Notes under the pieces: generated by a model
Database searches by the model: none
Told to the model about the DNA's origin: nothing
What the model saw: the letters and a program-made list of their open reading frames with translations, nothing else
Shown here: positions 10,900 to 22,432 of the stretch, piece by piece
How positions within the stretch are numbered: position 1 is the first letter of the stretch
How the letters are laid out: the number at the start of each line of letters is the position of its first letter
Program-made: the position numbers and the translations under genes
Assembly: GCA_003290165.1 (NCBI GenBank)
Contig: QNQO01000221.1
Location: forward strand, 1 to 64,000
DNA length: 64,000 bases
Reading direction: 5' to 3'
Source: Berberis thunbergii
Taxonomy: Eukaryota > Streptophyta > Magnoliopsida > Ranunculales > Berberidaceae

Positions 10900-11510
10900 G
10901 GCACAAGTTGCCAAAATAGTTTCTTTTGTACCTCTTCCAAGAACATTTGGGATTCTTTTGCTGATTCATTCTCCAATACGAATAATGTTTCTCGAGTATA
11001 TGAATTATATGAGCAGATTTTTAGCATGAAGCAAAATGTACAGTCCCTTCCCGAGTATTATAGTTCTCTAAAGGGGATGTGGGAACAACTCTTGCAATAT
11101 CGACCCTTCACTACAGATTTGAAAACCCTACAAAAGCAATGGGAGGAGTTTATGGTAGCTTCCTTATTATCTGGTTTGGATCCTGCTCTTCGTGGCTATA
11201 AGGATCAGATCTTAGCAAGTGAAAAACTACCTACCATCGCTAATGCTTACTCTCGATTGATGAGGTATTCTCTTGGTCAAAATGCTCATATATCTATAGA
11301 ATCCTCAACACTTGTGTCTAGTGGCAGTGATGGTGGACTTAAAAATAATTATGGTGGATCTCGTGGTGTTTGGTTTGGTGAACCTCGAGGAGGTCGTAGT
11401 AACAAGCCTTGTGAGTATTGTGGTCGCACCAATCATATTGGACAGTTTTGTTGGCAGAAATGGGGAAATCGACAATGGCACATCAAGTTTCGAAGGATAC
11501 ATTTTCTCAG
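10900..11510 (+). pseudogene. Copia B gag
   Basis: Gag of the Copia UBN2 type: LYEQIFSMKQNVQSLPEYYS, then FTTDLKTLQKQWEEFMVASL and a basic Gly-rich region, and a zinc knuckle CEYCGRTNHIGQFC at about 11411-11452. The frame is open from at least 11026. After the knuckle the reading moves to another frame near 11470-11480, so Gag and protease are no longer joined. The N-terminus is disturbed by the LINE insertion and by stops before 11026. Confidence 0.85.
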
Positions 11511-11639
11511 CCTATTCCTAACTCTGCTTCATCCAAGCCTATTACTTCGGTTTCTTCAAATATTACCACTCAATTGCAAGAAATACTACAGGCTCTGAAG
11601 ATAGTGAATCCTACATCATCTTTCACTGCTACACTGGCC

Positions 11640-12071
11640 AACTCAGGTGATGTTGCATGTGTGGCCAGGTCTCCCTCTACCTGGGTCATTAATTTTGGCG
11701 CTAGCACTCACATGTCTAGTATCTCATCTATCTTTTCTAACATGTCTCTTATTAAACATAGTGTTGTGTTAGCCGATAGATCCTTTAAGCTTGTCACTGG
11801 TAAAGGTGATATTCAGCCTACCAAGTATATTTCCTTGTCATCCAGCCTATATGTCCCCAATTTTCCTTTTAACCTGATGTCTGTTAGTCAATTAACTAAA
11901 TCTTTACCATGCTCGATAACAGTTTCTCCTGTTTCTTGTGTTTTCCAGGACTTAAAGACGAAAAAGATGATTGGTTCGGGATATGAGCAAGATGACCTTT
12001 ATTATCTAGACCCTGGTAAACCTTCAAGTTTTTTTTCTCCCTCCTTGAATGCTACAATTTCTCATCTTTAG
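11640..12071 (+). pseudogene. Copia B protease, catalytic Asp lost
   Basis: The retropepsin motif reads WVINFGASTHMSS near 11678-11715, where the family has W-[IVL]-[IL]-D-[ST]-G-A. The catalytic Asp is replaced by Asn (AAT). The rest of the domain (LYVPNFPFNLMSVSQLTKS) is well kept up to DDLYYLDPG. The frame closes at 12069-12071 before the integrase zinc region, which continues in other frames as LAKHHRSSY-like remains to about 12300. Confidence 0.85.
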
Positions 12072-12149
12072 TGGCATTATCGTTTAGGACACCCATCAAT
12101 AAAAAAAAGTTGCACACAGCTCTTACCAATTTGAGTCCAGTTTCAACTT

Positions 12150-13277
12150 TGGAGTTGTGAGGCATGTTAGTTAGGGAAACATCATCGAAGTTCTTATTCT
12201 AGTCATTCAGTGTGTCAGTCTAAGTCCTTTGTTTTGGTTCACACATATATTTGGGGTCCATCAAGAACTCCTAGCTTGAATGGATATTTGTATTTTGTTA
12301 TTTTTGTTGATGATTATTCTTGAATGACTTGGTTATTTTTAATGAAAAATCGTTCAGAATTGCCTCACATTATTCATAAATTCTATAATGAAATCCTTGT
12401 CCCATTTGAGAAGAGCATCAAAATTCTTCGATCTGATAATGCTTTGGAGTATGCTCAAAACATCATGAGTTCTTTTTGTGATGCCCGTGGTATTATTCAT
12501 CAAACTAGTTGTGTTCATAATTCTCAACAAAATGGTGTTGCCGAGCGCAAACATCGCTATTTGTTGGATGTTGCTCGTACTCTCCCTATCAATATGCATT
12601 TTCCTAAACTTTATTGGTCTGATGATATTATTATTTCTGGTGACGACTCTACTGGGATTACCGCCTTGAAAGATTATTTATCACGAACCTTTCATACCAA
12701 AGATCTTGGCCACCTTTGTTATTTCCTTGGAATTGAGGTTGCTCGTTCTCACCAAAGTGTTACTCTCTCCCAGCGAAAGTATGTTTTGGATCTTTTGTCA
12801 GAGACGGGTCTCTTAGGTTCTCGACCTGTTGACACACCCATGGAACCTAATGTTAAACTTGATGATGAACAAAGGGAGTCATTTGAGGATGTTGGGCGTT
12901 ATCGTCGTCTAGTTGGTAAGTTGATATATCTTACCGTTACTCGACCAGATATAAAATATGCAGAGGGTGTTGTTAGTCGCTTTATGCATGCTCCTAGGAA
13001 GCCTTACTTTCATGCTATATGTCGTATCCTTCACTATTTGAAGAAGGATCCTGGTATAGGACTTTCGTATCGTCCTACTACCTTAACTATTTCTAGATTT
13101 AGTGATGCTGACTGGGCAGACAGTCGCACTGATAGGCGGTCTACTTCTGGGTATTGTACCTTTGTGGGTACAAATCTTGTTACTTGGCGCAGCCGCGCAG
13201 TAAGAAGCAAAATGTGGTTGCTCGCTCTAGTGCTGAAGCTAAATATCGCACCATGGCACATACCACTTCCGAGATGA
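12150..13277 (+). pseudogene. Copia B integrase-RT deletion fusion
   Basis: The integrase core is present to PKLYWSD: the first Asp is lost (HTYIWGPS near 12240), then RSDNALEY, then the Glu in NGVAERKH. At about 12620 it changes directly into the RT segment just after the YVDD motif, reading YWSDDIIISGDD. RT then continues (FHTKDLGHLCYFLGIEVARS) into RNase H (FSDADWADSRTDRRSTSGYC) to 13277. The fused frame is open from 12324. The missing part is the end of integrase, the linker and most of RT. The short shared TGATG at the junction suggests a deletion between microhomologies. Confidence 0.88.
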
Positions 13278-13583
13278 TATGAGTTTGTTACTTACTTTCT
13301 TATATGGGTATTATTGTTCCAGCTCCAATGCAGATGTATTGTGACAACCAAGCTGCCATTTTTATTGCCAATAATCTTGTTTTTGATGAGCGAACAAAGC
13401 ATATTGAAGTTGATTTTCACTTTATTTGAGACTTGGTTATGAGTAAACAGATTGCTACTCCTCATGTTCGTTCTGGCGACTAATTGGTCGACATTCTTAC
13501 CAAACCATTGGCCTCTTCCACATTCCGAGATTTAAGTTCCAAGCTGGGCATGTTTGACATCTATGCTCCAGCTTGAAGGAGAG
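13200..13583 (+). pseudogene. Copia B RNase H end
   Basis: After a frameshift near 13195-13205 the RNase H C-terminus can be read in pieces: SSAEAKYRTMAHTTSEM, MQMYCDNQAA, TKHIEVDFHFI and SSKLGMFDIYAPA. In-frame stops occur near 13280, 13428 and 13480. It is followed by the polypurine tract at 13573-13583. Confidence 0.8.
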
Positions 13584-13743
13584 TGTTAGGAGTTAAGTTA
13601 TTATATTGTTATGTATGCGGTATCATGTTGTAGTTTGGGGTGTATTTGTAAACACTAAATTTTTATTATAAATAAGAGGTCTCTCATAGAGACAACACTT
13701 TTTTCCTCACATTCTTTTGTGTATCTAACCCTAAGATTCAACA
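13584..13743 (+). repeat. Copia B 3' LTR (160 bp)
   Basis: TGTTAGGAGTTAAG...GATTCAACA, the partner of 9831-9992, preceded by a purine-rich tract. After it the array sequence resumes (TTTTTAAATGCC). Confidence 0.92.
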
Positions 13744-15660
13744 TTTTTAAATGCCAAACAGGTGCATATTAATTATTTTTCAAAGGGTACTTAATTTGTT
13801 AGGAAACCAAGTTTATCAGCCTATATGTTATATCAAACACCTAGTGTATTAATGCTTTCTTTTTAACAATCGTGTACATTTGCATTACAGTACACATCGC
13901 CATTGAGATGTTATCAATGTTTCATCCCAACCCCCCCCCCCCCCCCCCCCTCAAAAAAAAATTCACAAGAAAATTATAGAGATAGAATGTTTCATTCTTT
14001 ACAAAAAAAAAACAAAAAAAACTTTGATCTAATTCAAATATTTAGAAATTTGTGTGTTCTTAGAAATATTTGCCTATTTCAAAGAAACTGCAAATTTTAG
14101 CTATTTAAATAAGCACATTGAGAGCTAAGAATGAACACATCTATAAAAGGAAATAAAAATAAATAAATAAATAACTCTTAGCATTTAACATTTTTTTTAA
14201 TATTGTGAAAGTTACCTTCACATGCAATGGTTGCAAGGCATTTGATATAGAGTACCTTTGCGAATAGTTTGGGACTTGATGCAATAATTCAACTATAAAT
14301 CTGAGGATAAGAAATAGAAAATTGCAAAAAAAAATGACTTACATCACTAAAAGAAGTAACTGGTACAATTACAATCTACCTTATTGCCGACTTCTTATAA
14401 TTATCTCTAGCTGAATTCAATCTCAAGAAAAAGAGCTTTGCACAAGAGTTTATTCTAGCATGCTCTTGAATTGCAAGAATAAACTGCCTGATCATATAGT
14501 ACCTCGATAATGTAATACCTAATAACTTAATAACCTCAGTTTAATAATATTTTTGGCCGGTACAGACTTGGGGATAACGTGCTAGATTAATAATTCGTTA
14601 AATTTATAAATAATACATTATAAAAAAAAATTTATATAGGTCCCACTAATATACAAAATAATAATATATAAATTAAGTGTTTGTTGTATGGAAGATGTGT
14701 TATGCTACAATGGCTTTTGTTTATTTAAATAGAGTTTATACTTGGTTAAATGTTAATAAAATGGATTGATATAGTACATTGAACAATCTACTTGTTGGAA
14801 AAATAGTAGATTCATGAATTTTACTTGTAAATACATACATAGAATTGTCAATTCATAAATGAGAAACTAAACACAATGTACAATATTTAAGAAATAAAGA
14901 ATATCTTGATAACTTATTAATTAATCGATTATTTAATATTAGCTAAATTAATAGATTTACCTTGGTCCTAAGGCTATAATTTATAGAGGTTTAATTCTAG
15001 TCTCCATAGAACTGTCCAACCAATGGGGGAAAATTAGTTGAAATAATAACAATTTATGGATTGCAATAGTCAACCCTGTAGCTTCCTAAAATAACCTTAA
15101 ACGATGTTAAATGGAATGGTTGACCACCATCCAATTAAGAAAGTCTCACTTAGTATCGGTGCTCCATCTTATAACAACTAAATTTCATAACAAGCACATA
15201 AGGCCCTTTCTAACATAATACAAAGGTTGATATCTTTGCAAGATGTTGATCTACAAGTAATCTTTACTTGGTGATTAACAAAAGCGAAGAGAAATGTTCT
15301 CCACTTTCCACAATGAATTACATAGTAACCAACCCTCCCCTTTCTTCTACCTAAGTAAAATTTCAACTTATTCCACTTTCCCTCCCCTTTCCCAAAGCAT
15401 TGGTCCTACCTGTATGCAATATTTTAATCATCAAGCACTCGTGAATAATCATAAATAAACAAGCACTCTTGAATAAATAAAAGAATCTCCTAACCTTTCT
15501 TAACTGTTTCCTTCATTACCCCCAAGTAACGTGTTCAATCTCTAATACTATAATATAAACAACTCTAGGAAAACAGAAAACAATTAAAAAATCTATTATT
15601 TTATTTGAAGTTCTTTACCTTGGTTTCACTCCAATGTCCGTGGAAGGTCACGAAAACATA
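13744..15660 (+). other. Array flank between copies 2 and 3, with poly-C tract
   Basis: Array sequence matching 22941-24370 for its first 1.3 kb. From about 15070 it becomes the 5' flank type shared with 38230-38850. It has a run of 20 C at 13931-13950, expanded relative to the counterpart near 23125. Apart from the minus-strand exon relic at 14216-14274 no gene is seen. Confidence 0.55.
14216..14274 (-). pseudogene. Minus-strand exon relic (unit 2)
   Basis: Counterpart of the recurring exon that reads like LYRGTIPISNTLPPMHVK elsewhere. A GTAACTTTC donor is kept on the left and a CAAG border on the right, but a short deletion shifts the frame and a TGA follows. It is recognisable only by comparison with the other units. 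Confidence 0.45.
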
Positions 15661-15693
15661 GAGAATAAAGACCGGAGACTTTGCCAGTTTACT

Positions 15694-15769
15694 AACGGAT
15701 TAACCCATGGTGATTCAGTCCTTGGAGATATCTACTTCATTCCGAAAGACTAGTGCCTTCCTATTTAAA
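15694..15769 (+). promoter_or_regulatory. Putative core promoter of small gene copy 3
   Basis: The conserved upstream block (CTAACGGATTAACCCATGG, then AGTCCTTGGAGATATC) is followed by TATTTAAA at 15762-15769, about 105 bases before the ATG. Both elements are shared with copy 10. Confidence 0.55.
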
Positions 15770-15874
15770 CAAAAGGAAAGCTTCATTAGTAACCTGACCA
15801 CAAGCAAAACACACTCATTCACAAATAAACATTCCCTAATACCTTCACTATAGTGTGAGTGGAAAGTAGAGAGA

Positions 15875-16198
15875 ATGGATGTTGCAGTAGCTGGCGTATT
15901 CCTTCAATGTGTGCAAGGAGGATGCCTATCATCATTCGACATGGGAAAAGAACGAAGACCATACCATCGTAACTGCAGCTGTGCCCTGCATCAATCGAAA
16001 GAGGGTTGTTCCAGTAACTGTTCACAGAGAAGGAAGATATCATTCCCTACAAAACAAACATGGAGTAAGTGTTCCTTGTCCATGGCAGCTGCCAATTACT
16101 CCTGTCAATATTCTTCAGCTGCAGTTGCTCAGGGTGCAAAAACAGTACAATTGGGACAGTGTTCTATGACTGAAGAGGTTTATTCAAGGCAGACTTGA
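15875..16198 (+). CDS. Small Cys-rich protein, array copy 3 (107 aa)
   Basis: Open and full length. Cys lie at residues 12, 17, 34, 36, 45, 49 and 66, plus one (residue 77) not shared by copy 10. The core is RRPYHRNCSCALHQSKEGC, followed by the basic region RRKISFPTKQTWSKC and a Ser/Gln-rich C-terminus ending YSRQT. No obvious secretion signal or membrane segment is seen. The spacing does not fit defensins, thionins or lipid transfer proteins. It differs from copy 10 at about ten residues, mostly in the tail. The start is at the first ATG after the conserved leader TATAGTGTGAGTGGAAAGTAG. A TATA-like box lies 105 bases upstream. The product and role are unknown; possible zinc binding by CxC-x2-H-x5-C-x3-C is speculative. 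Confidence 0.68.
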   Translation: MDVAVAGVFLQCVQGGCLSSFDMGKERRPYHRNCSCALHQSKEGCSSNCSQRRKISFPTKQTWSKCSLSMAAANYSCQYSSAAVAQGAKTVQLGQCSMTEEVYSRQT

Positions 16199-16684
16199 AT
16201 GCAATAGCAGGGATAGTTTGAAGCAATTCTTTTTTGTTCTCCAAACCATTTTTTACCTTAACTTATACACTTCCCGAGACTTCAAATGGTTTACAGGGAA
16301 GAATGTACATATATTGCTCATGTACATCAATAGAACTTTTGCACAGCCATTTCATTACTCTACAATAGAATCTTCCATATGCATTATGCATTTACAGGGA
16401 ATGACATAAATGTTTGGTTCAGAAGTAAGGCTTCACAAAGGCTGAATTCATTTTCAGTTGATGAATCACAAACTGAATCACAACTCAGACTGACTTTGAT
16501 CCTAAACAAGCTGGCGAGGTGCAGCAGCGAAATTAGTAAATAACTATATGAAAACACATTGGCATTACTGTTAATTATTTCAATAGATGCATTTACGTTA
16601 CTTATTTTTTTATTAGTTTTTACAGTAGGAAAGGTCTTACAGCTGTATTCCTTTATTATATTTATTATAGTACATTGAGGTGAT

Positions 16685-18420
16685 TACAAGAGAGAAGTAT
16701 GGTAATCAGTGGAGAAAATAGACTAGGAGCACAAAATGCCCATCCCATCTTGTTTTAAGAACTTAACTGCAACATATACTTTAAATTAATAAGCGACAAA
16801 AAAAAAAAGAATTTTAATGAATAAGTGATGAAAAAAAAATTCTATAGTTTTTAAAAAAATTCTGTAGGAGTTTGTCATCATGTGAGTCCAGCGTAACTTA
16901 AAAGCAAAGCATTCCTAAATGACTGTTTTCTTAAAAGAAAACAATTCATGTGGCAAATGAAAAATGATACTAGGAGATGAAACTTTGGAGATAGAAAAAT
17001 GATATAGAAGACAAGAAAAGCATATTTTTCTAGATTAACCTGCAAGAGGGAGCAGCTTCCAAATGTAAAAATTCATGATATGCCAAGGTGTCAGATGTTG
17101 GGTGCTTGGCCCATGCCATCTTTTTTATGCCTCCAGTTATGGAAGGATCCAGATTACATAATGGCACAATCCCAAGCTTCATGGGAGAGTTGGTAGACTT
17201 AATTCAACTATTAGTGAATAGGTGACATGGACAATGTCACAAACAAAACAATTTCGATGAAGAAAATGATGAAGTACATCATCCATTCGAACGAAGTCGT
17301 TCAAAAAAAAATTGTTTGTTGAAAGAAATTGTAGTCATTGAACATAATGTAATATATATGTCGTGAGATAAGGATGAGCATTTTCCGAATAAGGATAATT
17401 TTCACACAAAACTTTAACATTCACGATATTGTAAGAATTACCTCCTCACGAACAGGTTGCTGAGCATTTGATAGAGGCAGAGAGCCTTGGCAAAAGCCTG
17501 GAACGCTGATTAGTCCAAGTATACAGGTCAGAGATATGTAGAATACAAAACAGTAGATATTACAATATCATGGAATGTCATTAATAATAAATAACTAACT
17601 CATATTGCTCATAAAAACTGGTAATAAATTTCTTTACAATAAGCACCAAAGGAACTTGGTACAAGTATAATCAATGTAAGTCACTCTGATCATAAACGTA
17701 ATAGATCTCTTACAGTAATCACCAAAGGAACTCGGTACAAGTGTAGTCAGTGTAATTTAATACCCAGACTTCAAATTATTTGATGCTTTAAAATAAAATA
17801 TCTGGTACTGAAGTGAGGAATAAGTAGTTGGGACAACTAGGCCACGCTTAGTATGCCGCAAAGTCTCTGTAAATCAGGAGAATTTGCATTTAATTTAGTC
17901 TCACAAATATTAGCTTGAATGAAATCATTGAAATCACTGAGCTACAAACATTCATGAGTTAGATTTCTTCCATTCGTTTGTAATACAAAGTAGTTCAAAT
18001 AATTGAAATCTTGCATGATCCTCTTAATGATAAAGATGATTTACTCTGCAAAGAACTGTAATCCTTGCCCGGACCCTCCGGTGCTTCTTCTGAGCAGTCC
18101 AGCATGACCGAATGCAAAAGCTTCAAATTTTCTAACTTGCAGGCATCAGCTATCGAAGTTTGGTGAACCATTCTCCACGGGTTGAGAACTGCAATTTGGA
18201 ATTGAAACCGTGAAGAATTACGTCTAAATTTTAAATCTGAAGCCACTGTGAGAAGTTGGACTTTGTACCAAATACAGCCACACCTAGAAGTTATTAAATT
18301 GCATGTAATATAACATTGGAAAAACGTTGCATAAGCATTGGCAGCAACCAAATCAAGAAATCTCAGCATCCTCAAAATCCATCGACTAAAGTCCCGTCAT
18401 ACAAATGGTCAGTATATCTG
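16685..18420 (-). pseudogene. Minus-strand gene relic, best preserved set (unit 3)
   Basis: Family not recognised. In minus-strand order: a block near 18375-18420 (GRYTDHLYDGTLVD-like), LDLVAANAYATFFQ near 18310-18350, and a block at 18222-18283 with AG and GT borders (VAVFGTKSNFSQWLQ, then a stop). Next comes a 144-base exon at 18045-18188, fully open, bordered by TTGCAG and GTAAAT, with MVHQTSIADACKLENLKLLH and LDCSEEAPEGPG. Then an exon at 17442-17505 reads FCQGSLPLSNAQQPVREE before GTAATT, a block near 17040-17125 starts WHGPSTQHLTPWHI, and last-exon remains lie at 16690-16750. The stop and frame changes argue for a pseudogene, but the intact 144-base exon is notable. Confidence 0.55.
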
Positions 18421-19082
18421 CCACAGATAAGGTCAATGATACGATTAATGTGTTAAAACATGTTGGTCGATAGGCAACCCTGGTGATTTTCACTTGCTCT
18501 TCAGAAAGGTAAGGAAAAGTCCATTAGGCATGGAACAATGAAATGCATAGTAAACAACACTCACTTCTCTTCTCTAGACGTAGAATTCCAACTTCTTCCT
18601 CTTTCCATTTTCATAAGTAACAGTATGATTCCTATTATTTTAATCAGAACCCACTTGAGAATAAAATAAAAGATCCTCCTGTACTTTCTTATGTTTTTCG
18701 TCCCTTTCTCCTAAGTAGCATCATGACTAGTAAATACCATAATCTTAGGTCATTCTTGGAAAAAAAAAGTTAAAATCTCTTTAATATTTTATTTTCAGTT
18801 CTCCGCTGCCACAATGTCCAAGAGAGGCTGTGAATACTACGATAATCGAGAGAAAACTTTAATTGCATGTTACCAGAGTACCCCATAGTGGCAAGCTCCT
18901 TGAGGAAATCTACTTCCGCCTCTAGTATCACACGCACCTTCCCATTCAAATAGAGCACACATCGAAGGCATCAAAAGTAATCCATGAACACACAAAACAT
19001 ACGTACCACCAAACATAGTAACACAGACAAACACATTTTCTTATACCTGCGTTATGGTGAGTGTGGTAAAAAATATACAGAA
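18421..19082 (+). other. 5' flank of copy 4, decayed promoter
   Basis: Array flank. The conserved block reads GAGTACCCCATAGTGGC near 18876. The TATA-like position reads CCCATTCAAATAGAGC, which is not a good TATA box. No gene is seen. Confidence 0.5.
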
Positions 19083-19425
19083 CGGAAGCTGCAGCTGTTG
19101 GGGTACAGCTTCAATGTGTTCAGGACTGATGCTTATATTCATTTGACATGGGGAAAGAATGAAGACTGTACCATCGCAACTGCAGCTGTGCCCTGCATTA
19201 ATTGAAAAAGGGTTGTTCAAAAATTTGTTCTCAAAAAAGAAGATATCATTCCCAACTAAACAAACATGGGGTAAGTGTTCCTTGTCCATTGCAGTGACCA
19301 ATTACTCATCCCAATCTTCTTCAGCTGCAATAGTGTCTCGAGGAGAAACAACAAAATTAGGATTGTCTTAACTACTGAAGAGAGATATTCACCGGATACT
19401 TCATTGGACTAGCAAAGAATGATCC
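19083..19425 (+). pseudogene. Small Cys-rich gene, copy 4 (start lost, several stops)
   Basis: The start codon is ACG (ACAGAACGGAAGCTGCAG). In the ancestral frame there is a TGA after VQD, a second TGA in place of the CGA Arg codon before RPYH, and a TAA in place of the CAA after ALH. Conserved residues such as YHRNCSCALH remain readable between the stops. C-to-T changes explain the start loss (ATG to ACG is the reverse) poorly but explain two of the stops well. Confidence 0.82.
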
Positions 19426-19435
19426 AAACTTGAGG

Positions 19436-19545
19436 AGTAATTACACCTATCAATCTCCTTCAACCACATTAGTGCCTCAAGGAGGAGAAACAATACAATT
19501 GAGACTGTTCTACGACCAAATAGATTTATTCAAGGGAGACTAGAA
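19436..19545 (+). pseudogene. 3' remnant of a copy-1-like small gene
   Basis: Immediately after copy 4 the sequence becomes that of the last 110 bases of copy 1 (CACATTAGTGCCTCAAGGAGG) and continues with copy 1's 3' flank. This is the left junction of a segmental duplication whose breakpoint fell inside a gene. Confidence 0.75.
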
Positions 19546-20124
19546 TGCTGTAGCATGGATAGTTTCAAGCATTAGTGTTTATTTTCTCCATACCATTTTT
19601 TACCTTACCTTATACTCTTCCCTAGATTCTAAATGATTTAGAAGGAGGAATGTGTATATGTTTCTCAGAATGTACATCATTTGGATTTTTTTTTATAGAG
19701 CCATTTCATTCAACTTCCTCTACTGTATGGTAGAATCTTCATATACATTAAGACTTACAGGGATTGACGTAAGTGTTTGGTTTGGCAGTACCACTTCACA
19801 AAGGTGAATTCACTTACCCATTATCACAAAGATAAAGTGAAAATCGAACGGCAGTTCCGTCTGATCTTATTAGATGAATCAGAAGCTGAATACTTTTTCC
19901 TGAAAAAGCTACCTATGTTCAGCAGCTAAATTAGTAGATAATTATATGAAACGTATTGGTATTTAATTATTTGAACAGGCTCATTCAATTAGTAGAGAAA
20001 CAAGTTTTTCTAAATTTACATACAAGTCATAAGAATTTACATTTCTGTAACTATTTATTACAATACTTTTTACAATAGGATAGGTTTTACAGTTTGATTT
20101 CCAAAAGGAAGGTTTTTTTTTCAG

Positions 20125-20970
20125 TACATTGAGGTGATTCAAGGGGGAAGCATGGTAATCAGTTGGGAACATAGACTAGGTGCACCAACATCTGTTTTAA
20201 GCACTTAACAGCAACATACATTTAAACTGAATAAGCAATTAAAAAAATATATTTAATGAATTAGTGAAAAAAAAATTTCAATCTTCTATCACTTTTTTTA
20301 ACAATATTCTATGAATCTCTTATCATGTCAGTACAATGTGACCTAAAAACAAAGATTCTTGTAAATGATTTTTTTTTAGAAAAAAATGCATGTGAGAAAT
20401 GATGAATAATACTAGGAGACAAAACCTTTGAGACACAGAAAAACAATATAGAGGACAACGAAAAGGCACATTTTTCTTTAGCACGCTACAAGCAAGCAGC
20501 CGCCTTACAAATGTACATGTTTATGATACCAAGGTCTCAGATCATAGGTGCTTGGCCCATGCCATATTTTTTATGCCTCCAGATAGGAATGATCAAGATA
20601 CACAATGCCACAATCCTAAACTTCATATGCAAATTTCAAGGGAGTGTTAGTAGGCTTATTTGATTCAACTAGTATTGAATAGGTGACAATAAATGGTATG
20701 TATATTGTCAAACACAAGAAGTTCCATTAAGAAAATTGTAATGTACATCACTCATTTAAACAAAAACTTTCAGAATAATCGTTTGTTCAAAGAAATTGTA
20801 GTCTTTCTACCTTATGCAATTTATATGTCATGATTTAAAGATGAACGGCTTTCTGAAAAACAAAAAAATCTCTATGAACTTAACATTTTATGTCAAAATA
20901 TTGTAAGAACTGCCTACTAGTGAAAAGGTTGTTGAGCCTTTGATATAGGCAGAGCACCTCCGCATAAGCT
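20125..20970 (-). pseudogene. Minus-strand gene relic, unit 4
   Basis: Blocks equivalent to those at 7375-8175. LCGGALPISKAQQPFH then stops lies at about 20912-20970. A block reading WHGPSTYDLRPWYH-like lies near 20480-20560. The last-exon counterpart is near 20125-20205, where a short deletion after VKCLKQ shifts the frame. More decayed than unit 1. Confidence 0.45.
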
Positions 20971-21870
20971 TTGAATCCTGATTAGTTCAAGTATATAGGT
21001 TAAGAATAGTCTCTAAATGGATAACAGTCAATACTGACACCGAACGTCATTATTATGAAGTAACCAATCCAAACTCAGATCATAAACTAAGTTAATGGAT
21101 TTCTTACAATAATCACCCAAGGAACTTAGTACAAATGTACTCAATATAATTCATAATAAATTTCAATCATCAAACGAACTCGGTACAAGTGTATTCATTG
21201 CATGTCAATACCCAAACTTAAACTTAAAACTTAAATACTGACACCGAACGTCATTATTATGAAGGCAACCCTAGTGATCAACACTCGTCATTCAACCAAG
21301 TAAAGGAACAAGGAAATCCATAGTAAACTACTCTCGCTTCTCTTCTCCCTACGTAGAATTCCAACTTCTTCATCTTTCCCTCTATTTCTCCCAAGTAAAA
21401 GTGCAATTCACATTATTTTAATTATAACCAACTCTTGAATAAAATAAAAGATCCTTCCATACAACCTTATGTGTTTTTTTCTCCCTTTCTCCTATGTGGA
21501 AAACAACCGGTAATACTATAATCTTAAGTCATTCTTGAAATATCAGTTAAGAATCATCTATTATTTATTTTCAGTTCTTTGCAATCATTATCACAATTAC
21601 CACGACAGGCTATAATTCTGTGAAATACTAAGACAATCAAAAGAATGAACTTTAACTGCGTTAACGGAGTACCTCATAGTGACAGACTCCTTGAAGAAAC
21701 CAACTTCCGTGTTTAGGATCTCTCGCGTATTCCTATTCAAATAGAGTACACATCAGAGGCTTCTTAAGTGGCCCGAGCATACATAAAACATACATCAGAA
21801 CATAGTAAAATACACAAAACACATTTACTTATACCAGCATTATAGTCAGTGTCAGTGAAAAGTACAGAAC
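20971..21870 (+). other. 5' flank of copy 5, decayed promoter
   Basis: Matches 8176-9107. The conserved block GGAGTACCTCATAGTGAC is near 21667. The TATA position reads CCTATTCAAATAGAG. A short direct duplication of ACACCGAACGTCATTATTATGAAG occurs at about 21037 and 21241. No gene is seen. Confidence 0.5.
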
Positions 21871-22210
21871 ATGGAAGCTGCAGCTGCAGGGGTACTACTT
21901 CAATGTGTACAGGAGGGATGCTTATCTTTCTTAGACAAGGGGAAAGAACAAAGACCCTATCATTGCAATTGCAGTTGTGCCCTGCACCAATTGAAACAGG
22001 GCTGTTCAAACAATCGTACTTAGAGAAGGAGGATATCATTCCCAACTAATCAAACATGGAGTAAGTGCTCCTTGTCCATTGCAGCAACCAATTACTCCTC
22101 CCAATCTTCTACACCACAGATAGTATCTGGAGGAGGGGAAACAAAAAAAACAGAGACTCTTATACTACTGAACAGTGATATTTATTGGAGACTTCATTGG
22201 ACTAGCAAAG
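21871..22210 (+). pseudogene. Small Cys-rich gene, copy 5 (single nonsense codon)
   Basis: Starts MEAAAAGVLLQCVQEGCLSF and is open to TAG at 22021-22023, where all other copies have CAG (CSQRR). The product would be 50 residues and would still contain the CNCSCALH core. Beyond the stop the ancestral frame remains open to about 22205. One substitution therefore separates it from a full-length product. The conserved Arg codon is CAA, as in copy 2. Confidence 0.8.
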
Positions 22211-22432
22211 ATGAGTGAAAGCATTTGTAGATATTTGCTCCACCATACCATTATTTTTCTATGTTAACATATACACTTCCCCAGATTCAAAATGGTCAAT
22301 AGGGAAAACTGTACAGAAATATTTTCCATCATATACATCAATAGAATCTTTGCAGGCTGATTTAGTCGAATTCTCCTAGTGTGCACAGAATGTGTCATGT
22401 GCATTACGCAAGTGCAAGGATTAACACAATCA

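Larger units (their letters stand above)
9831..13743 (+). mobile_element. Copia B: short-LTR retrotransposon with internal deletion
   Basis: A Ty1/Copia element bounded by direct LTRs of about 160 bases. It is inserted in array sequence whose uninterrupted counterpart is at 22930-22950. It has a primer site, Gag, a dead protease, part of integrase fused to part of RT, RNase H and a polypurine tract (TTGAAGGAGAG) just before the 3' LTR. The internal region is about 3.6 kb, shorter than the usual 4-5 kb, because the C-terminal integrase and the first half of RT are missing. Flanking bases CTTTT and TTTTT suggest a degraded 5-base target duplication. Confidence 0.92.

Noticed and set aside
11312..11521. 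Alternative frame inside Copia B gag
   Set aside because: Shadow of the gag frame that carries the zinc knuckle.
13903..14100. Pro-rich frame
   Set aside because: Produced by the run of 20 C at 13931-13950.
15819..16043. Minus-strand frames antisense to the small gene copies
   Set aside because: They recur in every copy only because they overlap the conserved plus-strand gene; the plus frame has the shared start, leader and conserved residues.
15875..16198. Small protein as defensin, thionin or other secreted antimicrobial peptide
   Set aside because: No signal peptide is visible and the Cys spacing does not fit those families.
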